In this document: piece after piece, positions 1 through 8,182 of the stretch
Layout of the letters: the number at the start of each line of letters is the position of its first letter
Numbering within the stretch: position 1 is the first letter of the stretch
Assembly: GCA_039679385.1 (NCBI GenBank)
Contig: JBDKVB010000153.1
Coordinates: forward strand, 1-61,134
DNA length: 61,134 nucleotides
Reading direction: 5' to 3'
Source: Armatimonadia bacterium
GTDB taxonomy: Bacteria; Armatimonadota; Zipacnadia; Zipacnadales; JABUFB01
The notes under the pieces: generated by a model
What the model was told of the DNA's origin: nothing
Seen by the model: only the letters and a program-made list of their open reading frames with translations
Databases searched by the model: none
Position numbers and translations under genes: made by a program

Positions 1-145
1 CCACACTCCAGGTTGTCCCGACGTCGCTGGCAGGCACAGACCGCGTTTCTTGAGAAGTGCGAGCAGACCTCCTCGGTAACCTGGTTACGCGTGCCGCCAA
101 TGCTGTGCGTTAAAACCGATGCTCCTGTCGCCCGGGGGGTACTCC
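1..145. other. Unassigned non-coding sequence at window edge
   Basis: I see no coding region, tRNA or convincing terminator in this stretch upstream of the first promoter. It may be the 3' flank of a gene that lies outside the window. Confidence 0.4.
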
Positions 146-175
146 TTGACTCGGGCAGACCCCTGTTATTATAAT
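146..175 (+). promoter_or_regulatory. Sigma70-type promoter of the S1-domain gene
   Basis: A -35 box TTGACT (146-151) and a perfect -10 box TATAAT (170-175) are separated by 18 bp, upstream of the first gene. Transcription should start near 182, giving a leader of about 70 nt. The AT-rich -10 stands out in otherwise GC-rich DNA. Confidence 0.75.
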
Positions 176-252
176 GCCTCGTTGGGGCCGGTACGGGTCC
201 CGAACTAGACGTGCGATAACTTGTAAGGAGGACCAGCAAGGCTGGCCAGCAT

Positions 253-657
253 ATGCCCGTTGAGATCGGCGAAATATACGAGGGAACGGTTGTCAAGCTG
301 CTCAAGTACGGAGCGATCGTGCGGCTCCCGGATGGCACCAGTGGACTGGTACACATCTCGGAGATTGCCGACGCCTTTGTGCACGATGTTGCGGACTATG
401 TTCAGGAAGGCGAGAGCCTTAGGGTGAAGGTGACGGGCGAAAAGGAGGGCGGACGCCTGGAGATGTCTGCAAAGCAGGCGGAGCCGCTGTCGCCCCGCGA
501 AGGCACGCCTTCTGCAGCCGCCGCAAACCGTCCCCGCCCGCGACCGGTGCCCCAAGAGTTCGAAGAGCGACTGGGTGACTTCATCCGCAGCAGCAATCAG
601 CGCCTTAACGAGCTTCAGCGCTCCCGCAATGTACGGCGGCGTGGCGGACGTAAGTAG
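253..657 (+). CDS. S1 RNA-binding domain protein
   Basis: A 134-residue protein with one S1 (OB-fold) domain at about residues 3-76, including the typical G-x-V-x-x-L-x-x-G-A-I-V and S-G-L-V-H-I-S-E segments. The remaining 55 residues are Pro/Arg-rich, probably disordered, and end in a basic tail. Single-S1 proteins of this size (GSP13/YabR-like) bind RNA or ribosomes. The purine-rich AAGGAGG at 225-231 is unusually far (21 nt) from the ATG at 253, but no closer in-frame start exists and the S1 domain begins at the second residue. The specific role is unknown. Confidence 0.85.
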   Translation: MPVEIGEIYEGTVVKLLKYGAIVRLPDGTSGLVHISEIADAFVHDVADYVQEGESLRVKVTGEKEGGRLEMSAKQAEPLSPREGTPSAAAANRPRPRPVPQEFEERLGDFIRSSNQRLNELQRSRNVRRRGGRK

Positions 658-903
658 GTCGACTGGATCCGTCAGGCTCCCGGCGGTCTGTGTGAACTGA
701 GGGCGGGGCGTGGTTGCCCGGGAGTCTGGGCACGGGCGTGGCGCCCTATTGTGTCACCTGTGGAGAGTGTCCGTCCACACGAATACTGTCGTTCCGGGCA
801 TGCAGACAGCTTCGATCCCCAGAGAGCTGGAGGCGGGCTTCCTCTTCCCTCTTCACGGACCGTCAGGTTCTGTGTGCCTGGCTTGCCAGGAGGACCCCGA
901 TAG

Positions 904-2619
904 ATGCCTGATGACGCCAATGCCCCTGAGGACCCTAGGGCGATGCGCAAGGAACTGGAGCGCTACCGTCTTGTCGTCGGCGAACTCCAGGGGAAGATCA
1001 AAGAGCTCGAGGAAGAACTGAGCACCGCCGCCACCATGGCAGAGATGCCCATGGTGGTCGTTACGCGACCTGAGTTGCGCAAGACCCTCTCGCGACTCAT
1101 CAACAAGGTCGCAATGATCGTGCAGGCCGAAAAAGTCATGATCATGCTCTACCAGGCCGAGGCCGGGGAGCTGGTCGTGTTGCCGCCTGCCATGGGCGTC
1201 ACCGAGGAGCAGGCTACCGAGCTGCACGTCACCCCGGAGCAGGGAGTGAGTGGGCTCGTATATCGGACCGGTGAGTCGGCGATCTACAATGATGCCCTGA
1301 ACGACCCCCGTACCCTCGACTCCGAAGTCTCCCTGCTGCGCATCCGCAACGGTATCGTCGTGCCCTTGACGATCAAGCAGCGCGATGAGGAGGAGCGCAT
1401 CATCGATGAGCGCATCATCGGTGTCTTGCACGTCCTCAACAAGCGCTATGAGCAGCAGTTCAACGAGGACGACGTTCGCCTGCTCGAGATGCTTGCCGAC
1501 CAGGCGGCGGCCGTCATCTCCAACGCTCAGCTCTACATCGAGCTGACCGAGGAGAAGCAGCAACTCGAAGACACCTTCGAGAGCATCCACGCCGGCATGA
1601 TCGTGGTCACCACGAAGGGCCGCATCCGCCTCATCAACCCGGCTGCTTGCGCCATGCTCCACCTCCCCGCCAACGACTATCAGGGCAAGCTGCTCTCTGA
1701 CGTCGTCAACAACGAGTCCGTCCTCGGGATGCTCAGCAACCTCGACCAGGCTCAGCGGGGCGAGTCCAAAGAGATCGGCGTCGAGGAAGACAAGCGCATC
1801 TACAAGGCCGAAGCCACCGCGATTGCCGGCGACAACGGTGAGGTCCAGAGCATTGTCGCGATCTTCAACGACATCACGGAACTGCGCCAGGTCGAACGGA
1901 TGAAGACCGCCTTCGTCTCAACGGTCTCCCACGAGCTGCGCACGCCACTGACCTCCATCAAGGGCTTCGTCGCGACCCTGCTGGACGACAAAGACGGGAC
2001 GCTCTACGACGAAGAGACCCGCTACGAGTTCTACACAATCATTGACCAGGAGTGCGACCGTCTCACCCGCCTGATCAGTGACTTGCTCAACGTGTCGCGC
2101 ATTGAGTCCGGTCGCGCGCTGGACATGCAGATCAGCGAGGTCAACATCAACGAGTTGGCTTCCCGTGTGCTCGGACAGCAGCAGTCCTACACCGATCGGC
2201 ACCAGTTGGTGTGCGAGGTCCCGGCTGACATGCCGCCCATCGAGGCTGACGCAGACAAGATTCAGCAGATCCTCGACAACTTGGTCGGCAACGCCATTAA
2301 GTACTCGCCCAACGGTGGGACCGTGTCAATCAGCGCGGAAGACGAGGGAGACAAGGTCCGCATCGACATCCGCGATCAGGGCCTGGGCGTCCCCGACCGA
2401 CACCGCGAGAAGATCTTCGACCGCTTCCACATGGTTGATGATGACGTGGATCACAAGGCAATCAAGGGAACAGGCATCGGCCTGTACCTGGTAAGGCACC
2501 TTGCTCGGGCCCATGGCGGCGATGTGTGGCTGTCGTGGAGCGAGGTCGGCAAGGGTTCGTGTTTCTCGGTCCGCTTGCCGAAGGTCCAGCAAGCCCAGAA
2601 GGACATCGAGCAGGTCTAG
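904..2619 (+). CDS. Sensor histidine kinase (GAF-PAS-HisKA-HATPase)
   Basis: A 571-residue kinase with no predicted membrane segment, hence probably cytoplasmic. Order: short coiled coil (about 15-42), GAF domain (about 50-212), PAS domain (about 218-328), dimerisation box S-H-E-L-R-T-P-L-T with phospho-acceptor His343, and an ATPase domain with N-box D-N-L-V-G-N-A-I-K (458-466), G1 D-Q-G-L-G (491-495), F-box and G2 G-T-G-I-G-L (522-527). AGGAGG at 888-893 sits 10 nt before the ATG. No response regulator is adjacent; two unpaired regulators lie 33-36 kb away. The signal is unknown but should be a cytosolic ligand or redox cue read by GAF/PAS. Confidence 0.92.
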   Translation: MPDDANAPEDPRAMRKELERYRLVVGELQGKIKELEEELSTAATMAEMPMVVVTRPELRKTLSRLINKVAMIVQAEKVMIMLYQAEAGELVVLPPAMGVTEEQATELHVTPEQGVSGLVYRTGESAIYNDALNDPRTLDSEVSLLRIRNGIVVPLTIKQRDEEERIIDERIIGVLHVLNKRYEQQFNEDDVRLLEMLADQAAAVISNAQLYIELTEEKQQLEDTFESIHAGMIVVTTKGRIRLINPAACAMLHLPANDYQGKLLSDVVNNESVLGMLSNLDQAQRGESKEIGVEEDKRIYKAEATAIAGDNGEVQSIVAIFNDITELRQVERMKTAFVSTVSHELRTPLTSIKGFVATLLDDKDGTLYDEETRYEFYTIIDQECDRLTRLISDLLNVSRIESGRALDMQISEVNINELASRVLGQQQSYTDRHQLVCEVPADMPPIEADADKIQQILDNLVGNAIKYSPNGGTVSISAEDEGDKVRIDIRDQGLGVPDRHREKIFDRFHMVDDDVDHKAIKGTGIGLYLVRHLARAHGGDVWLSWSEVGKGSCFSVRLPKVQQAQKDIEQV

Positions 2620-2716
2620 TGGCATCTCGGTAGCGACGGGTTCGGCGCCTTCCTGGGCCATGATGGCTGTGCGCACGAGCAACGTCGTCCGAGAGCGTGG
2701 CCGCTACGGAAAGCGT

Positions 2717-2752
2717 GCCCCCTCTCCATGGGGGCCGTTTCTGTGAACGGCC
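2717..2752 (+). terminator. Overlapping hairpins after the kinase gene
   Basis: GCCCCC (2717-2722) can pair with GGGGGC (2730-2735), followed by CGTTTCT, which resembles a weak terminator. An alternative hairpin pairs GGCCGTT (2733-2739) with AACGGCC (2746-2752). They share three bases and exclude each other. Both lie between the kinase and rpiB. Confidence 0.4.
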
Positions 2753-2838
2753 ACAGGAAACCAGCACACCTCAGGCCCCTGCAACTCGACGGGCCGCAGA
2801 GACGGGCCGCGAGCACCGGGCGCAGCGAGGCAGAAACC

Positions 2839-3300
2839 ATGAAGATCATCCTTGGCTCAGACCACGCCGGCTATGAGATGAAAGAGGTCGTGCGCCAGTT
2901 TGTGGCCTCCGAGCTCGGGCATGAGGTCGAGGACGCCGGCACGCATAGCCAGGAGAGTTGTGACTTCCCCCGCTATGCCCAACGCGTTGGCCGAGCTGTG
3001 GTCCGCGGCGACGCAGACTTCGGGATCCTCGTCTGTGGCACCGGCATCGGCATGTGCATTGCAGCCAACAAGATACCTGGCGTCGCTGCAGCGCACTGCT
3101 GTGACAGCTACAGCGCCCGCATGACCCGGCTCCACAATGCCGCAAACGTGCTGTGCCTGGGCGGCCGCATCCTCGGCGTCGAAATCGCCAGGGACATCGT
3201 CCGCAACTTCCTGGCAGCGCCGGTCGACGACGGCGAGCGCTACGCCCGGCGTCGCGAACAGGTTCGAAGTATTGAGCGCAACGCAGAGGCGGAGCTGTGA
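2839..3300 (+). CDS. rpiB: Ribose-5-phosphate isomerase B
   Basis: A 153-residue RpiB/LacAB-family sugar-phosphate isomerase that interconverts ribose 5-phosphate and ribulose 5-phosphate in the non-oxidative pentose phosphate pathway. The start S-D-H-A-G-Y, catalytic Cys66 in V-C-G-T-G-I-G, Thr68 and His99 in L-H-N-A-A-N match the family. The ATG at 2839 follows a weak GAGG and gives normal family length; a reading frame extends further upstream but encodes no conserved sequence. The last codons overlap the dCMP deaminase gene. Some family members isomerise allose or galactose phosphates, which sequence alone cannot exclude. Confidence 0.92.
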   Translation: MKIILGSDHAGYEMKEVVRQFVASELGHEVEDAGTHSQESCDFPRYAQRVGRAVVRGDADFGILVCGTGIGMCIAANKIPGVAAAHCCDSYSARMTRLHNAANVLCLGGRILGVEIARDIVRNFLAAPVDDGERYARRREQVRSIERNAEAEL

Positions 3301-3791
3301 TGGGCCCTGATGCCCCTCACCGTATACGCCCGGCATGGGACGACTACTTCATGGACATCGCCCATGTCGTGGCCACCCGTTCGACTTGTGAGCGCCGTCA
3401 GGTGGGCGCTTTGCTGGTGAAGGACCGGCGCATACTCTCCACCGGCTACAACGGGCCACCGAAGGGCCTGCAGCACTGCGCCGAGCTCGGTGGATGCTTC
3501 CGCCGACAGCAGGGCATTCCCAGTGGGCAGCGCATTGAGCTGTGCCGCGCCCTCCATGCCGAGCAGAACGCCATCATCCAGGCTGCGGTATACGGCGTCG
3601 GGCTGGAGGGTGACCTCATCTGCTACTGCACATGCCAGCCCTGCGTAACCTGCGCCAAGATGCTCATCAACGTCAGCGTCTCACGAATTGTCTATGAGGG
3701 CGAGTATCCTGATCCCTTGTCGCTGGACATGCTCAACGAGGCCGGAGTCGAACTCCACCGATGGCAGCGTGGCGGGGAGCGTGACGCCTAG
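3300..3791 (+). CDS. Deoxycytidylate (dCMP) deaminase family protein
   Basis: A 163-residue ComEB-type zinc deaminase, expected to convert dCMP to dUMP for thymidylate synthesis. The zinc and catalytic residues are visible as H86-A-E88 and P-C115-V-T-C118, and the substrate loop G-Y-N-G-P-P is present. The ATG at 3300 overlaps the rpiB stop as TGATG; a GTG one codon upstream is also possible. GGCGGAG lies just upstream. The same order (rpiB, dCMP deaminase, tagO/wecA, mnaA/wecB) recurs in Gram-positive relatives, suggesting a conserved operon. Confidence 0.92.
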   Translation: MGPDAPHRIRPAWDDYFMDIAHVVATRSTCERRQVGALLVKDRRILSTGYNGPPKGLQHCAELGGCFRRQQGIPSGQRIELCRALHAEQNAIIQAAVYGVGLEGDLICYCTCQPCVTCAKMLINVSVSRIVYEGEYPDPLSLDMLNEAGVELHRWQRGGERDA

Positions 3792-3794
3792 CCC

Positions 3795-4751
3795 ATGGCT
3801 GTAGCCTATGCCGCGCTCGCCTCGCTCATTCTTGCCCTGGCGCTGACCCCCCTTTGGATTCGCCTCGCACCCCGTGTGGGTGCGGTTGATCGTCCGCGTG
3901 GGCGCCACAAACACAGGCATCCAACGCCCACCTCCGGCGGCCTTGCCATCTTCGTTGCCGTGTGGGCTGCCGTGCTTGCGGTCGAGGGCTGGCCGGTCCC
4001 CGACGTCGTGATCGGTCTGTTCATCGCCTCAGGCCTCCTTGTGCTGCTGAACGTCTACGACGACATCCACGGTCTCCCTCCCCTGGGTCGTCTCACAGCA
4101 CAGGTCATGCTGGCTATCGTCGCCTACGCCTGGGGTGTCCGCATTGAGGGCATCGGGAATCTGGGTGGCCTTCTGGGCTCTGAGAGCTGGGTCGAGCTCG
4201 GGGCGCTTTCCGGTCCAATCACCGTCTTCTGGATCGTGCTCATCACCAATGGCCTCAACTGGCTTGACGGTCTCGACGGTCTCGCGGCCGGTGTAGCAGG
4301 AATCTCGGCTCTGACCCTGACCATCATGTCGACCTTCTCCCCCATGTTCGCCGTGGTGCCCGTCATCGGTATCACCTCTGCCGCACTCGTCGGAGCCTGC
4401 CTCGGCTTCCTGCGCTACAACTTCGCACCGGCCCGCGTCTTCATGGGCGATACCGGGGCCATGTTCCTGGGCTTCATGCTGGCCTGCCTCTCCGTGGTCG
4501 GCGCCTACAAGAGCCCGACTGCCGTCGCAGTATTCCTGCCGATCCTCGTGCTGGGCGTTCCTTTGTTCGACTCAACCAGCGCGATCCTCAAACGCATCCT
4601 GAGCGGCAAGAACCCCCTCGTGGGGGATCGCACGCACATTCACCACCGGCTGATTGACCGTGGGCTGACCGTCCGTCAGGCGGTGCTTGTGATCTACGGC
4701 TTCGCCGGGATACTGTGCCTTGCTGCCCTCTGGATATGGTGGAAACAATGA
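3795..4751 (+). CDS. wecA: Undecaprenyl-phosphate sugar-1-phosphate transferase
   Basis: A 318-residue MraY/WecA/TagO-family polytopic membrane protein. It should transfer GlcNAc-1-phosphate, or a related sugar phosphate, from its UDP form to undecaprenyl phosphate, starting a surface polysaccharide. Visible signatures are D-D-I-H-G (about residue 91), N-W-L-D-G-L-D-G-L (about 155), F-M-G-D-T-G-A-M-F-L-G (about 215) and the C-terminal H-I-H-H loop. It starts 3 bp after the deaminase stop and overlaps wecB by ATGA, so translation is probably coupled. The exact sugar is inferred from the wecB neighbour. Confidence 0.92.
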   Translation: MAVAYAALASLILALALTPLWIRLAPRVGAVDRPRGRHKHRHPTPTSGGLAIFVAVWAAVLAVEGWPVPDVVIGLFIASGLLVLLNVYDDIHGLPPLGRLTAQVMLAIVAYAWGVRIEGIGNLGGLLGSESWVELGALSGPITVFWIVLITNGLNWLDGLDGLAAGVAGISALTLTIMSTFSPMFAVVPVIGITSAALVGACLGFLRYNFAPARVFMGDTGAMFLGFMLACLSVVGAYKSPTAVAVFLPILVLGVPLFDSTSAILKRILSGKNPLVGDRTHIHHRLIDRGLTVRQAVLVIYGFAGILCLAALWIWWKQ

Positions 4752-5935
4752 TGCCAACCAAGATTGCCCTGGTGTTTGGAACGCGTCCGGAAGCGGTCAA
4801 GCTCGCCCCGCTGTACCATGAACTGCGGCGTCGCGAGGGGCAGTTCCAGGTCGAGGCCATCGTCACGGCCCAGCATCGGGAGATGCTCGACCAGATGCTG
4901 CATGCCTTTGACATTGTGCCCAGTGTCGACCTCAACATCATGCAGCCGGAGCAGACGCTCGCGGACATCACCTCCCGGGCACTCACCTTGCTGCAACCCG
5001 CCTTCGCCAAGCGCAGTCCCGACATGGTGATCGTCCAGGGCGACACCTGCACTGCCTTCGCCGCAGGGCTGGCGGCTTACTATGAGAGGATTCCGGTCGG
5101 GCATGTCGAGGCCGGACTGCGGACCAACGACAAATACTCTCCCTTCCCCGAGGAGATCTACCGCCGGCTAGTCGGCGTCCTCGCCGACGTCCACTTCGCG
5201 GCGACGCGTCGGGCCCGGCACAACCTACTTGGGGAGGGCGTCAACGTCGAGAAGATCTACGTGACGGGCAACCCGGTCGTCGACTCCCTCTACACGGTCC
5301 TCGAACGCGGTAGCGGCCTTGCCGGCACCGAGCTTGCCTGGGTCGACGACCTCAAGGGTCGCGTCTGCCTGCTCACCGCCCATCGTCGCGAGAGCCTTGG
5401 AGTGCCACTAACCCGCATCTTCCTGGCGGTCAAGGAACTCATCGAACGGTTCTCCGACCTGCACGTGATCTTCCCGGTGCACAAGAACCCCAAGGTCCAG
5501 AGGGCCGCCGAGGAGATCCTCGGGTCCTCCGAGCGAGTGGTGCTGTGTGACCCGGTGGACTACCTCACCTTTGTTCCTCTGATGGCCCGCGCAGATATCA
5601 TCATCACCGACTCTGGTGGCGTCCAGGAAGAGGCGCCGGCGCTCGGAGTGCCGGTCATCGTCGTGCGGGACACTACCGAGCGTCCGGAGGGCGTGGCAGC
5701 CGGGGTAGCCAAGCTCGTGGGTACCGAGACCGAGCGTATCGTCGCCGAAGTCAGTCACCTGCTCAACAACCCCAACGAGTACCGCCGCATGGCCTCCCTT
5801 GGCTGCCCCTACGGCGACGGCAAGGCGTCTGCGCGAATCTGCGACGCCCTCGAGTTCTACTTCGGAATGCGTGACGCACGTCCCGCGGACTTCGACTGGC
5901 AGCCCGGCCAGCCGCCGGCTGAGACGAGCGAGTAG
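4748..5935 (+). CDS. wecB: UDP-N-acetylglucosamine 2-epimerase (non-hydrolysing)
   Basis: A 395-residue GT-B-fold epimerase that interconverts UDP-GlcNAc and UDP-ManNAc. Conserved segments include F-G-T-R-P-E-A near the start, H-V-E-A-G-L-R-T, T-A-H-R-R-E-S, H-K-N-P and D-S-G-G-V-Q-E-E-A. The start ATG at 4748 overlaps the wecA stop; a second ATG follows immediately. The wecA-wecB pair points to a ManNAc-containing surface polymer or linkage unit. No downstream ManNAc dehydrogenase or transferase is present in the window. Confidence 0.95.
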   Translation: MMPTKIALVFGTRPEAVKLAPLYHELRRREGQFQVEAIVTAQHREMLDQMLHAFDIVPSVDLNIMQPEQTLADITSRALTLLQPAFAKRSPDMVIVQGDTCTAFAAGLAAYYERIPVGHVEAGLRTNDKYSPFPEEIYRRLVGVLADVHFAATRRARHNLLGEGVNVEKIYVTGNPVVDSLYTVLERGSGLAGTELAWVDDLKGRVCLLTAHRRESLGVPLTRIFLAVKELIERFSDLHVIFPVHKNPKVQRAAEEILGSSERVVLCDPVDYLTFVPLMARADIIITDSGGVQEEAPALGVPVIVVRDTTERPEGVAAGVAKLVGTETERIVAEVSHLLNNPNEYRRMASLGCPYGDGKASARICDALEFYFGMRDARPADFDWQPGQPPAETSE

Positions 5936-5996
5936 GTCAACCGGCAGGCATCCCGCAGGGACCGCTGCTGGGCGTTCCCCCGGCCACGTGAGCGAC

Positions 5997-7145
5997 ATGG
6001 AACAGTGGACTACCCGACGCGTAGCGCTGTTGACACTTACCGTAGGCATCGTGCTGTACTTGGTGTACTACGTGCCGGGAGCGGTCGCACACTTCGTAGA
6101 TCGGGTCTGGGACGTCGTTGTCATCCTGATCCTCGCAACCGCCCTGGCCGTGTTGCTGTCACCCGCCGTCGGATTCCTGTGCCGTGTGCGCTTGCCCCTC
6201 CCGGCTCGACTGCAGCGCGTGGCGGCAACCCTTCTGGCTATGGTCGGTTGCGTGGCGTTGCTCTGGCTGGTAGTCTCTCTGATGGCCACGCAACTGTTCC
6301 ACGAGACAGAGGGCATCCTGCAGGTCTCCAAGACGTGGTTGGCGCAAGCGCCGACCCAGCTTCAGATGTGGCTGGATGCCCACTCCGCGGACTTCCCACC
6401 GGAAGTGGTCTCCCGCGTCGCGGGCGCTGCCACGCAGATGACCCAGAGTCTGCTTCAGTACCAGTTCGGCTTCGCCAAGGGTGCGCTCCTTCGAGGCTGG
6501 TACATCGTTGAGCTGCTGATTGTGCCTGTCCTCGCCTTCTACTTCCTCATCGACGGCGATGCCTTGCGCAACGGAACCATCGCCTCGGCCCCGAAGCGAT
6601 ACAGGCAGTTCGTACGCGATGCGCTCAGCGACGTCAGCGCTGTGCTTCACAGCTACGTCCGCGCCCAGGTGCTGCTATGTGGAGGCGTCGCGGTGGCAGT
6701 TGGACTGATCCTCAAGCTCTGCGGGGTCAGCACCTATCTGTCGCTGGCCGTGCTGGCGGGCGTGCTCCGTATGGCGCCGATTGTGGGGCCGATCGTCGGT
6801 GGCGTGTTCTGCGTAGGTCTGCCACTGATCCAGAATGGGGTGCATACGGGCCTCGTCGTGCTCCTTTGCTACTGGTTGCTGTTCGTGGTTGATGGGAAGT
6901 TGCTCACTCCCATCCTCCTCGCCGGTAGCGCCATGCTGCACCCGGTCCTCGTCATCATCAGCCTGCTCCTGGGATACGAGTTCTTCGGAGTACTGGGGCT
7001 GCTGGTGGCCGTGCCGGCCGCAGGAATCCTGCGGGCACTCTACCTGCGCTATCGGCAGGCCTTCGTCGACACAACAGACGACGCCGACGCCATCCCCACG
7101 CAGGGCGCAGACGCAGAAAGGACAGGCGCTGAGCCAGCCGTATGA
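5997..7145 (+). CDS. AI-2E family transporter (permease-like)
   Basis: A 382-residue integral membrane protein of the AI-2E/PerM/YtvI superfamily. It has three N-terminal hydrophobic segments, an amphipathic central region (about 85-165), then four or five C-terminal segments with the family pattern P-I-V-G-P-I-V-G-G and L-L-G-Y-E-F-F-G-V-L-G. Family members export varied small molecules or exchange ions, so the substrate is unknown. ATG 5997 or the in-frame GTG 5988 could start it; neither has a strong ribosome-binding site. It sits between wecB and uppP, overlapping uppP by ATGA, so a link to undecaprenyl-linked envelope synthesis is possible. Confidence 0.85.
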   Translation: MEQWTTRRVALLTLTVGIVLYLVYYVPGAVAHFVDRVWDVVVILILATALAVLLSPAVGFLCRVRLPLPARLQRVAATLLAMVGCVALLWLVVSLMATQLFHETEGILQVSKTWLAQAPTQLQMWLDAHSADFPPEVVSRVAGAATQMTQSLLQYQFGFAKGALLRGWYIVELLIVPVLAFYFLIDGDALRNGTIASAPKRYRQFVRDALSDVSAVLHSYVRAQVLLCGGVAVAVGLILKLCGVSTYLSLAVLAGVLRMAPIVGPIVGGVFCVGLPLIQNGVHTGLVVLLCYWLLFVVDGKLLTPILLAGSAMLHPVLVIISLLLGYEFFGVLGLLVAVPAAGILRALYLRYRQAFVDTTDDADAIPTQGADAERTGAEPAV

Positions 7146-7960
7146 ACCTCCTCACAGCAGTCTTGATCGCCGTCGTCCAGGGCGCGACAGAGTTCCTCCC
7201 GATATCCAGCAAGGCCCATGACGCTCTCGTTGGACGACTGCTCGGCGTGGAAGAGATGCCGGTCGCCTTCCTTATCACGATCCACCTGGGAACGCTTCTC
7301 GCCGTCTTCCTATACTATCGCCACGACCTGTGGGCGATGGTCCGCTCGCTGTTCCCAGCCGCTCGTGAAGAGAGCGAGACGGCACTTTCGCAGCGCTGCC
7401 AGTACCGACGGCTTTTCTGGCTACTGCTACTCGGAACGATCCCGGCGGCGGTTCTGGGCGCGCTGTTCGAAAGCAATATTGAGGCCGCACTGAACACACC
7501 AATCTACCACGGCTATGGCCTCCTCTTCACCGCGCTCATCCTCACCGTCGCGTCACGTCTTCAGGGCACCAGGGGCCTCAAGGAGACTGGTTGGCGGCAG
7601 GCCCTGGGCGTGGGGCTGGCCCAGTCGATGGCTCTTCTGCCCGGCGTGTCGCGCAGCGGCAGCACGATCACGGCCGGCCTCCTGTGCGGATTCGAGCGCG
7701 AGTTCGCGCCTCGTTTTGCCTTCCTGCTCTCGATCCCGGTCATCCTGGGTGGGTTCCTGTTCAAGGTCAAGGATATGGTCGAAGCCCACGTCTCCGGGGG
7801 CCTTGACCCGCTCACCTACCCACTCTCAGCGCTGGTTGCCGGGGTCACAGGATATTTCGCGATTGTGCTGGTAATCAATAGCGTCAAACGGGGAAATCTG
7901 CTATACTTTGCCGCGTACTGTCTGGCGGTCGGCCTGACAGTCATCCTTGTGTGCCGGTAA
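7142..7960 (+). CDS. uppP: Undecaprenyl-diphosphatase UppP/BacA
   Basis: A 272-residue polytopic membrane phosphatase that dephosphorylates undecaprenyl pyrophosphate to regenerate the lipid carrier, also giving bacitracin tolerance. The first motif is V-Q-G-A-T-E-F-L-P-I-S-S-K-A-H, which keeps the catalytic Glu and His although Lys-Ala replaces the usual Ser/Thr-Gly before the His. The second is P-G-V-S-R-S-G-S-T with the catalytic Arg. The ATGA overlap with the AI-2E gene suggests co-expression. Function complements the wecA step upstream, which uses the same carrier. Confidence 0.93.
   Translation: MNLLTAVLIAVVQGATEFLPISSKAHDALVGRLLGVEEMPVAFLITIHLGTLLAVFLYYRHDLWAMVRSLFPAAREESETALSQRCQYRRLFWLLLLGTIPAAVLGALFESNIEAALNTPIYHGYGLLFTALILTVASRLQGTRGLKETGWRQALGVGLAQSMALLPGVSRSGSTITAGLLCGFEREFAPRFAFLLSIPVILGGFLFKVKDMVEAHVSGGLDPLTYPLSALVAGVTGYFAIVLVINSVKRGNLLYFAAYCLAVGLTVILVCR
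7899..7907 (+). promoter_or_regulatory. Candidate extended -10 promoter for hppA
   Basis: TG-C-TATACT near the 3' end of uppP matches an extended -10 element. There is no good -35 box. Transcription from near 7914 would give a leader of about 270 nt before hppA. Confidence 0.4.
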
Positions 7961-8182
7961 GTGGGGGCTGAGGTCGGGGGATGGGAGCGCTCGCGCAGGG
8001 GTACCGAGCGCTCACGGCCAGAGGCAATCCTCTGAGGCTATGCCAATCCACCTGGTTGGCGCCCGGGTGATGGAGACCCCGGGCAAAGCCGTGATACTAA
8101 GGCACTAGGCCGGCTGTGGCCTCTCAGCACAGCCGGGCAATCATACGTGCACCAAACTGCAACACCTAGGGAGGAGATAGCT
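7961..8182 (+). promoter_or_regulatory. Structured 5' leader of hppA
   Basis: The 222-nt gap between uppP and hppA contains a chain of five local hairpins. The stems are GAGCGCTC (7985-7992 with 8006-8013), AGAGG/CCTCT (8020-8033), GCCAA/TTGGC (8042-8060), GCCCGGG/CCCGGGC (8061-8084, loop of 10) and CCGGCTGTG/CACAGCCGG (8110-8136). The last is not followed by a T-run, so it is not a standard terminator. The density of stems suggests a cis-regulatory RNA. I could not match it to a known riboswitch class. GGGAGGAG at 8169-8176 is the hppA ribosome-binding site. Confidence 0.5.

Noticed and set aside
658-903. Small Cys-containing open frames between the S1 and kinase genes
   Set aside because: No ribosome-binding site and no recognisable domain; the translation is Arg/Ser-rich as expected for non-coding GC-rich DNA.
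7961-8182. Fluoride, GEMM (c-di-GMP) or cobalamin riboswitch in the hppA leader
   Set aside because: Short stretches such as GGTGATGGAG and GGCAAAGCC recall conserved cores, but the required pseudoknot partner and spacing are missing, so I list only an unclassified structured leader.
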